Translations under genes and position numbers: made by a program
Assembly: GCA_037974335.1 (NCBI GenBank)
Contig: CM075760.1
Coordinates: 54,368,890-54,432,889 of the forward strand
From: Prionace glauca
Taxonomy: Eukaryota > Chordata > Chondrichthyes > Carcharhiniformes > Carcharhinidae
Direction of reading: 5' to 3'
Length of the DNA: 64,000 nucleotides
In this document: positions 22,590 through 32,700 of the stretch, one piece after another
Layout of the letters: every line of letters begins with the position of its first letter
Numbering within the stretch: the stretch's first letter is position 1
The notes under the pieces: model-generated
Seen by the model: the letters and a program-made list of their open reading frames with translations, nothing else
Databases searched by the model: none
What the model was told of the DNA's origin: nothing

Positions 22590-22810
22590 CATTGGGCGGA
22601 AGTTGGTCGAGTTGAATTTGTCCTGCCGTTTGCAATCAGGAATGTCTGCGAAAATTCCACAATGTTGTGTTTTGATAGTGTCATAGCTGTACTTGAATAG
22701 ATTGGCTGGGGTGCAGCTAGTCCCAAAGCAACAATCGTTATTATTGTTGATGAAGTATTGTCAGGACAAATAATCTTTACATTGTCCAATGCTTTTAACA
22801 TGGGGTTTGG
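22590..22810 (-). repeat. Fragment of the abundant non-LTR element
   Basis: Matches, as remembered, the RT N-terminal stretch of the same family as 56590-57720 (GAATTTGTCCTGCCGTTTGC; GCTGTACTTGAATAGATTGG). The stretch 22811-23303 shows nothing recognisable. Confidence 0.5.
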
Positions 22811-23303
22811 CCACATACCAATCATGATCATTGCATCAGCCCCAGAGAACCATTGTTCGCGCTGAGAGGCAGAGAAGCCACAGTATGGGCATTGTGTCCA
22901 GCTTGAGGTGTAACTCACTCTGTTATCTCTCCCAATGTAAACAAAGGAGGGAGGCGAGAGGCCAGAGTGTGAAACGTCACCAATGGAATCAACAGCACTC
23001 TGAAGGAAGACAGCAGGTATTTATCGCAAATCACACACACACACTCACACTTGCTCAATAATTGTTAGACTCTAGTGGAATTGTTATTGTGTGACACCAA
23101 CCGTTTCCTTTTATTTCCAACAGAGGAATTAAAAAAGCAGCGAAACAATGAAAACAGTAACGTTTCAGGTATCCGGCGCCAATGTGCAATGTAATTGCAG
23201 GGAAAACTGGTTGACAAATTTGTCTTCTCAATGAGTAATTTGTGAGAAATTTTAACAAAGCGCCCTTTAGCAAACCAATCACCCGTATTCGCAAATTCAA
23301 AGA

Positions 23304-23375
23304 AGGCTCCGCCGAGATTTGAATTCGGATCGCTGGACTCAGACTCCAGAGTGCTCACCATTACACCACAGAACC
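23304..23375 (-). tRNA. tRNA-Gln (anticodon CUG), possibly decayed
   Basis: The reverse complement reads as a 72-nt cloverleaf close to the vertebrate tRNA-Gln(CUG) consensus, anticodon stem CTGGA/TCCAG around loop GTCTGAG. Acceptor pairs GGTTCTG with CGGAGCC (two G-U type pairs), and the 7:66 pair appears swapped from A-U to G-C. Against function: the near-universal 53:61 pair is A-C, and both loop positions 32 and 38 are changed to G. About eight differences from the consensus I recall. Confidence 0.75.
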
Positions 23376-23775
23376 CAACACAAAGCATCAAACTGAAAAT
23401 CGTCACTCAATACTTGTGCCCTTTTAACCAACAGGGAGAAATATCAAGCCCATTACACAATCCCGTTAATTACCCAAATCTGCCCTTGCTGGTTCCTCCT
23501 GTAACAATGAGTAGGCTACCTTCGACCGCATTACATTTCACTGTAGCTGACTACATTCAAAGAGCAATGTTACCATCGAACTGACATAGACCTTACTGCG
23601 GTAAACCTACTGAATAACATCACCTTATCACAGCTCTGCTTTTATCAAACTGGAAGCCAATGTGAAAATATAAACAATTTCAAATCTTAGCAGTCAGGAA
23701 GGAGTGTGTGAGTGCGGACAATTGGCGCTGTGCACATTCCTGTAATCAATATCTGGGAGAATTAGACAGATGGGA
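23376..23775. other. No gene recognised
   Basis: Spacer of the tRNA island; only short frames. Confidence 0.5.
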
Positions 23776-23834
23776 TCCGGGTGGTCTCGTCGTTAGGATT
23801 CGGCGCTTTCAGGGTCGCAGGCTGCCTTCGATGC
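23776..23834 (+). pseudogene. tRNA-Glu-like relic, 3'-truncated
   Basis: TCCGGGTGGTCTCGTCGTTA then GGATTCGGCGCTTTCAGGG follows tRNA-Glu through D-arm and anticodon arm (TTC at the anticodon), with a partial T-loop (CTTCGATGC). The 3' half of the acceptor and T-stem closure are absent. Confidence 0.6.
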
Positions 23835-24164
23835 ATTAAGATTTAATGATTTGTATAAACTTCCTGGTCCAAAGCAGCTCTGCCAGAATCGGTGGAGTGA
23901 GGTTTGCACTTTTGCTTCCGGGTTGGAAATGTCACATGTGCAGCAGGTCAAGAAAAACACAGCGAGTGAAAGACAGTGATATGATGTAAAACGCTGCCGA
24001 TAGAGATGGTGATACAAGGTAGAATCTGGGTGGTAACGGGTCAGATTTAACCATTTGTTTTGACAGAAATATCACTCAATTCTGAGTAAAATTCTCGGGC
24101 TAAATGACAAGAAAACATCTCCATAAATGAAACACTAAACTATTTGACCTCGACTGATTGCAAG

Positions 24165-24410
24165 TAGTTTTCATTCAGAAAGCAGTAACTGTGCGATTAA
24201 TAAAGCGGATTGGAGAAAGTGTCACTTTGAGCTGTGACACTGCCGGGGGAATAGAGAGCTGAAGTTCGCCCAGAAAAAACAGCAAAGTTTAAAAACAACG
24301 GGTTTTGAAAACTTCAGCGGGAACCTCAACCTAAAACAAAACATTTCTCACTTGTCCATGAAGGATTAGCAGGTGACAGGCAGCGCCGTGTATTACTGTG
24401 CACTGAGAGC
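24165..24410 (+). pseudogene. TCR alpha/delta V segment pseudogene
   Basis: The reading KAVTVRLIKRIGESVTLSCD gives a clear framework 1 with the first V-domain cysteine, and the end reads GSAVYYCALR, the second cysteine and the CAL/CAR motif of TRAV/TRDV. Between them the frame is broken: a TGA after ...DTAGGIES and a TAG in framework 3 (MKD-stop-QVT). No leader exon or TATA was identified upstream; the acceptor at about 24164 is a guess. Orientation matches TRDC, 12 kb upstream. Whether alpha or delta cannot be told from one decayed copy. The recombination signal is intact (next entry). Confidence 0.8.
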
Positions 24411-24449
24411 CACAGAGAATGAGGTTCCCGGGGGCCTCATACAAAATCT
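24411..24449 (+). other. 23-bp-spacer RSS of the V pseudogene
   Basis: Heptamer CACAGAG at 24411-24417, spacer of exactly 23 bp, nonamer ACAAAATCT at 24441-24449. Consensus is CACAGTG and ACAAAAACC. Confidence 0.78.
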
Positions 24450-25012
24450 GACACATGTTGATAATCAATGATTCAATGTCAGGACAACACATGGGATTAA
24501 ATATCAGAGAAAATGTATTCATAGTGAATGCGACAATAGAGTCCTGTTTGAGTTTTTTCCCTCACTGAGATTAAGGATTGTCACTGTTAGGAAATTTGAC
24601 ACTGTTTTATTCACATTACTATCAGATCAATTCCAATCGTTCCCCGAACCCATTCACACAATCCCGCAGATCTCCAAGGTGAACAATGTCATCAGTCTAT
24701 ACTTTAAATGTTTCAGATCTTTTAACTGTCTGACAGACCACACCTTTCAAATGTGATCAAATATCAAAGGCAGACTTAAAGTTGTTACATGTTGAAGTCG
24801 CTGGGCTAAAATAATTGACATTATAAACAAAAAAAGATACAGTTACAAACAGTTGAGACAACAATATTGGAAGGATATTTTGCTCGAGATTAAAGTCCAC
24901 AAATGCTGATGCGGTGAGTTTTTTTGCCCAACGGTTTCGACTTTCACTGAAGGTGTCAGAACTGCTTTGTAGAAAGTTAAACAATTTTTATTGTGGCTTT
25001 CCCTGACATGCG
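24450..25012. other. No gene recognised
   Basis: AT-rich spacer between the V pseudogene and tRNA-Pro. Confidence 0.5.
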
Positions 25013-25103
25013 GGCTCGTTGGTCTAGGGGTATGATTATCGCTTAGGGTATCTTCAGCCCATTAATATGCGAGAGGTCCCGGGTTCAAATCCCGGACGAG
25101 CCC
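25013..25103 (+). tRNA. tRNA-Pro (anticodon AGG) with a 19-nt insert at the intron position
   Basis: Apart from the insert, the 72 residues match the vertebrate tRNA-Pro(AGG) consensus as I know it with a single change (C to A at the base of the anticodon stem, giving an A-G mismatch at 27:43). Acceptor GGCTCGT pairs with ACGAGCC; A-box TGGTCTAGGGG and B-box GGTTCAAATCC are present; a TTTT stop lies at about 25116-25119. The anticodon AGG is at 25045-25047, G37 at 25048, and the insert TATCTTCAGCCCATTAATA spans 25049-25067, exactly between positions 37 and 38, where nuclear tRNA introns sit. Vertebrate introns are normally in Tyr, Leu(CAA), Ile(UAU) and Arg(UCU), not Pro. It could be a functional intron or a pseudogene insertion. 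Confidence 0.85.
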
Positions 25104-25410
25104 TTCGTTAGTTTCCTTTTGATCGAGTCCAATATTGTGATTTGTTTAAGGTGCAAACGGCGGGATGGCTTTCTGCTGACTGGCTCCGAAAAAAAAGGCA
25201 CAGAGTTTAAGAGCACAGAAAGCGCCCACTGGGGCACCCACATGGCAGGAGAGCACACCCATCTTATCCGAGCCTGCCATGTGACATCTGGACGGGAAGC
25301 ATTCGTTCTGATTCTCACGCCAGAGATAGTGCCAAAAATACTGACATCACCCGCTATTTTCTGTTTTTATTTCAGATTTCGAAAGTCCACAGTATGCTAT
25401 TTATATTAGA
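25104..25410. other. No gene recognised
   Basis: Open frames on both strands around 25119-25409 carry no known domain. Confidence 0.45.
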
Positions 25411-25414
25411 CTTT

Positions 25415-26045
25415 ATGTTTTGTGCTGACAAATGGCAAGTAACATTCGAGCCACACAAATGCCAGGCAATGTCCATCACCAATAACATAAAATCTAACCA
25501 CCGACCCTTGACATTCGATAGTTTTTCCATCACTGAATCCCCCCACTGTTAACATTCTTGCTGTTACCATTGACCAGAATTTCAATTGGGCTCTCCACAT
25601 AAACACAGTGCTTACAATAGCAGGTCAGAGGCCAGGAATACCCAGGCGTATAACTCACCCCTTGATTCCCCAGAGCCTGTCCACCATCTACAAGGCACAA
25701 TTCAGGAGCGTGCTGGAATAATCCCCACTTGACTGGATGGGTGCCGCTCCAACAACACTCGGAAAGCTTGACATCATCGAGGACAAAACAGACTAATTGA
25801 TTGACACCAGATCCACAAGCATTCAATCCCACTACAACCGACGCTCAGTAGCAGCGATGTTACTATCTAAAAGATGCACACCAGCAATTCACCAAAGATC
25901 ATTAGACAACACCTTCAAAACCCAGGACTACCTCCATCAAGAAGGACAAGGGTAGTAGACACATGGGAACACCAGCACCTGTAAGTTGTCCTCCAAGTCA
26001 CTCACCATCCTGCCTTGGAGTTATACTGCCATTGTTTCGCATGGA
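25415..26045 (+). mobile_element. Non-LTR element, C-terminal half, uninterrupted copy
   Basis: Continuous plus-strand run: TCACTGAATCCCCCCACTGT, GCTCTCCACATAAACACAGT, AGCCTGTCCACCATCTACAA, GGTGCCGCTCCAACAACACT, GAAGGACAAGGGTAGTAGAC. It serves as the reference for the interrupted copy in TRDC intron 1. Several in-frame breaks. Confidence 0.7.
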
Positions 26046-26139
26046 CCCATTCTATGGTCTAATCATTTTCCGATTTAATGCGTATCTCACTCTGAGGGCG
26101 TGACCCGCAAAGTATTTTATCATTGTTCATTCCCCTCAT

Positions 26140-26890
26140 CTCTCCCTCGATGGCAACAAAGTGAAGAAAATTGCCATTGACTTCAGAAAGCGCAGAGCAG
26201 AATATGCCCCTGTCTATATAAAAGTGGACGAAGTAGAATGGATCGAGAGCTTCAGGTTTTTCGGTGTCCCGTCACCAACAACCTGTCCGGGTCCCCCCAT
26301 GCCGACACTATATTGAAGAAAGCCCACCAACGCCTCTACTTTCTCAGAAGACTTGGGAAATTTGACATGTCAGCGACGACGGCCACCGAGTTTTACAAGT
26401 GCAACATAGAAAACAATCTTTCTGGTTGTATCACAGCTTGGTATGGGCTTCTGCTCTGCCCAAGACCGCAAGAATCTACGAAAGGTCGTGAATGTAACCC
26501 GATCCGTCACGCAAACCAGCCTCCCATCCATTGAATCTGTCTCCGCTTCCTGCTGCCTCGGTAAAGCAGCCAGCGTAATTAAGGGCCCCCCACGCCCCGG
26601 ATATTCTCTCTTTCACCTTCTTCCTTCGAGAGAAATATAGCCTGAAGGCACGTACTAGCCAACACTAGAATAGCGTTTTCCCTACTGCCATCATACTTTT
26701 GAATGGACAATACCTTGCACTAAGTTGATCTTTCTCCACACTCCGATAAGGACTGCAAAACCAGATTCTGCAATCTCCCGTTTCCTTCTCTATGAGTGGT
26801 AGGCTTTGTCTGAAAGCACGGAAGAAAAAAATGTTTTTCACTGTATACTAATACATGTGACAATAATAAATAAAACCAAATCAAATCATT
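26140..26890 (+). mobile_element. L2/Jockey-type LINE 3' portion
   Basis: Frame at 26238-26534 contains RLYFLRRLGKFDMSATTATE and ITAWYG, a pattern of fish L2-like RT C-termini, then SVTQTSLPSIESVSASC and GYSLFHLLPS in the next frame. The 3' end is ATAATAAATAAAACCAAATC with AAATC repeats. Confidence 0.75.
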
Positions 26891-27411
26891 TCATTTCCCC
26901 TGACTTCCACACGCTTGCTGTTGTTAAATTTCCTCCCTCCTGAGTTTCATTCGCTCCAAACTCCCACATTTATTTTCAAGTTTTCCTGTTGTAATGAAAG
27001 GTCATGGATGTAAAAGATGACCTTTGTTTCCTTGTCCACAAATTCTGCCTGAATTCCTAAATTTCTGCAGCATCTTCCACCTTCGCTGCGGTTATCTGAC
27101 CGGCTTTAAGTAGGCAAGAGAGAAATTTTCTTTCAATCAGTGGCTGATTATAGTTTATATAAGTCAAACCAAACCCCATAGAATCAACGATCTTCTTCTG
27201 GTTTACCTTTCCAGGAGAAAGTATAAACACCGACTTTTTTTCTGAAGCTGGTCTTGCCCTACCCGCCAGGCCTCACTAAGGGCAGTAATGTCAATGTTGA
27301 AATGCCTGAGCTCCCAGGCTATGAAAGCAGTACGCCATTCCTGTCTGTCTCTGTTGGATTTATCCATGAAGCCCTGACATTCCAGATGCTTTTATTTCTA
27401 CAAAAATATAC
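26891..27411. other. No gene recognised
   Basis: Short T-rich unique sequence ahead of the CR1 insertion. Confidence 0.45.
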
Positions 27412-28688
27412 TTCATTTGTAAATGAGGATGTGTCTAGGGCAGTGGATGGAGGAGAGCCGGTGGATGTGGTCTTTCTGGATTTTCAGAAGGCGTTTGACA
27501 AGGTACCTCACAAGAGGTTATTGCAGAAGGTCAGGGGACATGGAGTTGGGGGTAGGGTGTTAGCGTGGATAGAGGATTGGTTGTCAAATAGGAGGCAGAG
27601 AGTGGGGGTCAATGGATGCTATTCGGATTGGCGGTTGGTGACTAGTGGGGTGCCCCAGGGGTCGGTGCTGGGGCCTCAGCTATTTACCATTTATATAGAT
27701 GATCTGGAGGAGGGAACCGAGTGCAGGGTGTCGAAATTTGCTGATGACACCAAGATTGGGGGAAAGGCAAATTGTGCGGAGGGTGTGGAGAGTCTGCAGA
27801 AGGATCTAGATAGGCTGGGCGAATGGGCCAGGAAATGGCAAATGGAATTTAATGTTGGCAAGTGTGAGGTGGTCCACTTTGGTAGGAGGAATGGTAGGAA
27901 GGACTATTACTTACGGGGCGAAAAACTGCAGCAGGCGACGGTGCAGAGGGACCTCGGGGTCCTTGTGCATGAGTCGCAAAAACCCAGCTTGCAGGTGCAG
28001 CAGGTGGTCAGGAAGGCGAATGGGATGCTGGCCTTCATAGCGAAGGGGATTGAATATAAAAGTAGGGAGGTCTTGCTGCAGCTGTATAGGGCATTGGTGA
28101 GGCCGCAGCTGGAGTACTGTGTGCAGTTTTGGGCGCCGCACCTGCGCAAGGATGTTTTGGCCCTGGAGGGAGTGCAGAGGAGGTTTACTCGGCTGATACC
28201 GGAGTTGAGGGGATTGAGCTATGAGGAGAGGCTGAATAAACTAGGCTTGTACTCGTTAGAGTTTAGAAGAATGAGGGGAGATCTCATTGAGACGTATAAG
28301 ATGATGAATGGGATGGATAGGATAGAGGTGGAGAGACTGTTCCCGCTCAAAAAAGACAGTAGGACTAGGGGGCACAGCCTCAAGATAAAGGGGGGGGCGG
28401 TTTAGAACAGAGTTGAGGAGGAACTTCTTCACTCAAAGGGTGGTGAATCTCTGGAATTCTCTGCCCGTTGAAGTGGTGGAGGCTGCCTCGCTAAATATTT
28501 TTAAGAAACGGGTTGATGGGTTTTTGATAAGAGAAGGGATTAAGGGTTATGGGGAGAGGGCGGGAAGGTGGAGCTGAGTCACGACAGATCAGCCATGATC
28601 TTATTGAATGGCGGGGCAGGCTCGAAGGGCCAGATGGCCTACTCCTGCTCCTATTTCTTATGTTCTTATGTTCTTATGTTCTTATATC
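27412..28688 (+). mobile_element. Best-preserved CR1 LINE, 5'-truncated
   Basis: A frame of about 330 CR1 codons carries the RT palm and thumb: QKAFDKVPHKRLLQKVRGHG, TSGVPQGSVLGPQLFTIYID, KFADDTKIGG (catalytic FADD), KCEVVHFGRRN, RDLGVLVHES, LVRPQLEYCVQFWAPHLRKD, RGDLIETYKMMNGMD. One frame shift at the G-run near 28391-28397 separates the last block (NLWNSLPVEVVEAASLNIFK) from the rest. The 3' end is (TTCTTATG)n. No endonuclease domain remains, so it is dead on arrival but recent. Confidence 0.9.
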
Positions 28689-29761
28689 TGGAAGATTACA
28701 AACATTTCAAAGTGGCTATCACACAAAGTACAAGGAGGTACAGTTCCTCTACGTATGTCATTTTGCACTCTGAGGTGCATCAATACAGTCAAATAAATAT
28801 TGCAGGCATTGCAAAATGGTCATTATCAACGGTACAAAAGCACTTCAGTTCTTTACACTCTGTTGTAGATGATGGTGACAGTCTCCGAGCCCTCTTTTCC
28901 CTCTTCTACGTGGTAGTTGCTGTCCCTACCATTCACACACTCTTCACGCTTGTCCCTGAAAAGATTCATTTATTTGTAAAATATATGGAAGAACCTTCAA
29001 AACAAAATGGCCACCGCACAACGTACATTGATTTCAAGTGGTCTACATAGATCAAGAAGAAATCTGAGGTGTTTCAGCCTAAATGAGATACATGTAATGT
29101 GCACCGTGTACATTCAATGTGAATCATAAAGACCGGAGGTGTTTTATGCATTTCCCTACCCCACAATGCAGTTCTGCTGAAAGAACTGAGACAACAACAT
29201 TTCCCCTTTACATATCTGTGATGGATATCCCAAGCTTTCGTGCATTCCTCAGTACATAGTCCTGGAATTTGGAATGCGTCATCTGCAATATTCGGTCGGG
29301 GACAACACTTTACACTGGGAAAACTCTTTCCATCCATTCATTTCACCTTGCCTACTCTATTGTTGCATGGTTTATCTATTTCTCCTTGTCAAAGCAAGGA
29401 ACATTTCCAACTCTCCCGTGCACAGGCACTACACCCATATCCAAGGAGGATTGAAATATTATGGTCAGTACTTTCGCTAATTCCATCATTCCCGTCCTCA
29501 GCAACTATGCACATCCCACCCATACCGAGTAAATCATTGACCTGATTGTGATACAACATGTCTTGGATCGAAAGGAGTTAACTGAACTTGTTTGTTCAGT
29601 GAATGAAATTAATGTCAGCCTCTATGGATCCCAATTGCATCACTGGAGGGTTTCTCTCTTCTAGTAATAAAGGACTCCTTTCAATGGACGCATAAACTCC
29701 GACACTCAAGCTCGAGTGAGAAAGAGTTCAGAATCTGTGAATAGACTGGGATGTTGCAACA
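28689..29761. other. No gene recognised
   Basis: Open frames of 60-160 codons without recognisable domains. It probably includes the promoter and 5' UTR of the receptor gene that follows, but no motif is distinctive. Confidence 0.4.
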
Positions 29762-32700
29762 ATGGATCAAACTTTGGGAACAATAGATTGGAATCTTCCA
29801 ACAATCGATGAAGGTTTCTTCTTGAACATTGTCGAGTCAATTGACGTTGAGAAACCATTGAATTTCCAGATCAAGGATGTACTGGTACGGATTCAAAAGG
29901 CGTATTATCCTATTCTGGCTATTATTGGTGTCCCTGGTAAGTTTCTCTGTCCATTTTTTAAATTCCATAAACCATGTTGAACTGCATTTTTCTTCTGAGT
30001 GTCTTCATTTTGGAAAAAAGAAACGAATTAATTCTCTTCAGCTCGTCTTTAATTCCTTTACCAGTATAGGGGCCCCACGCCCCTCTCTGGCTTCTATCTG
30101 GGGCTGTTCACAACTTCCAATTTCCCCTTGATCCAAACCAGATTCCCAACACCATATTCTCTACATCCCAGATCCAGTCCACTGTCACCCCCACCTCTGC
30201 CTCAGCTCAGCCGCATAATAAACCCTACTAGCCTTGCTAATATTCTCAATCTTGTGATTGAATCCTCCAAGGTTTCACTGTTGCAATTAATCCCATTCCC
30301 CTGTCCTTTTCTCAGATTCCTGCAAATCCTTCCCATTCATGATTTCCCCAATTACCTGTTTGAAATAAATTTATTTCTCGCCTCCTGTCTGTGATATTCA
30401 CCTCCACATGTTCATCGTTGCCAGCTTAAAGAAGCGCAGAAAAAATAGATTGATATGGGAGGCGCTCTCATTCACTTCCCGCTGTCTCTTGTGTGATATC
30501 CATGTCGGAGGGGATGTGTAACACATCTCTGACACATGTCTTTGTAACCACGTTCACTGAGCGCCTGTTTCTCACTCTCAGTAGGTCGTGTGTTCAGCAA
30601 CACGAGCAACCTCCCTCTAATGTGTTTGTTTATTATTTTAAATATATTTCCATTAAAGATTTGCCAGCTTTACTATTAATTTATCACAGCCTCAAAGATG
30701 GTCCTGTGCAGATTGATTATTCCCCCAAAGGCAAGTATGGAAACAGACAGGAGGAAGCCAATAGAGTTCATTCACCGTGTTCTGTATGCACAACGCGCAT
30801 ACATAGACACAAAAACAGAGAAATCAACTAATAACATGGGGCAAAAGAGGATAACGCACGGCAGTGTGTACTGTCTGCAAGAACTGCCAATCCATTCCTT
30901 GATGATGACTATTATGTGTCCTAGGTTGACTGGAATGTTGGTGCCTACCTGGCCTGTAGTTGTGGCTTCTCGTGATGTTGAAGCACTTGTTCCAGACATT
31001 GCTTTCTGCATTGATATCTTCACTGTCTTCTGGTGTTGCTTGCTTTGCATATTTTGTTGAAACCTGGGTTTAAAATTTTCCAATTCTGACAATGTTCACA
31101 TTTTTGGAGTGTGGAGTTTGCACATTCTCCTCGTGTCTGCGTGGGTTTCCTCCGGGTACTGTGGGAGGAAACTGTGGTTTCCTCCCACAGTCCAAAGATC
31201 TGCGGGTTAGGTTGATTGGCCATGCTAGGAAATTGCCCCTTAGTATCCAGGGATGCGTAGGTTAGAGGGATTAGTGGGTATAATATGTAGGGATATGGGG
31301 CTGGGGCCTGGGTGGGATTGTGTTCAGTGCAGACTCGATGGGCCGAAGGGCCTCTTTCTGCACTGTAGGGTTCTATGATTCTATGAAGCACTGCAGCAAT
31401 TCAAGAAATATCCTTACATAGCGCCTTCCAAAACCACAAACACTTCCATTTTGAAGGACAAGGGCACCAGATACATGGGAACACCAACAAGTGCAACTTC
31501 CCCTCCAAGCCACTCACCATCCTGACTTAAAAACATCTCGGCCGTTCCATCTCAGTTTCTCGGTCCGATTCCTGGAATTCCCTCCCCAATGACATTGTGG
31601 GTCAACTCACAACACGTGGACTGCAGCGATTAAAGATGGAAGCTCACCATCACCTTTTCAAGGGCAACAAGCGAGGGACAATATATGTTAGCTAGCCAGT
31701 GACGCCCATGTCCTCTGTGCACACCATGCCGTACAGAGGCAGCGTTACATAGTCTATGGAGAGCCTTGTAGGAGAGGTCAGACCTTATAGAATCAGTGTT
31801 TATTGATGTTGGGGCCCCATACTTGCTGTAATGTATCAGAATTGGATCAGAATGTACAAGTTTGGAATTCCATTGGGACACGTTCCATAATAATTGGATG
31901 CCAAATCTGAACAGAAGGAGACTATTCACTGATTCATAACCAAAGGATATTCTTCGCCATTGCATATGTTAGGATATTGTCCACCCTTTTCCGATCATCA
32001 ATCTAGGAACCCCTGGATCAAGAAAAACGATCAAATGCTAAGGCCACATCGTCTCCAGCTTTTTAAATATGTCCAGCCAGTAGGCTTTAACTTTAACATT
32101 GGACCAGATTCAACAATCTCTTCTAAGATTCACAAATGTTCCTTTCTAAATCTCATTTTGCTATTCCCTGAAGATTATGGTTTTTCAAACGATCATCCTC
32201 GAATCTTTTAAAGGTTGTAAGCCTGCCATGTTCTACTACCTTGCCAGGGAGTGCATTCCAGATTTCCACCACCCTGTAACTGAAAAATGTTTTTTTTCTC
32301 TCTCTCTCAAATTCCCTCTGAATCTCCTCACTTCACCTTAAATCTATGCCCCTCCATATTGTTCGCTGAACCAAGGGGAACAGCTGCTCCCGACTCCCCC
32401 TATCAATCCTCATAATTTAGCATACCTCAATCACGTGCCTCCTTCATCCTTCCCTGCTTTGAAGTGATTGGCGAGAGCTAGAAGAAGCTGTAACAAAAGT
32501 GTGTAGGGCATAGGAACATAGAAATTAGGAACATAATTAGTCAAATTCAACCCTTTGAGCCTGCTCCACCATTCAACCAGATCATGACTGATCTTTCCCT
32601 GCTCTCAAATCCATCTCCTCACCTGTCCTCTGTATCCTTATTTCTCTTGAATATTACGAAGATATCTACCTTCTGATACAATTCACCAGTTCAGACTCCA

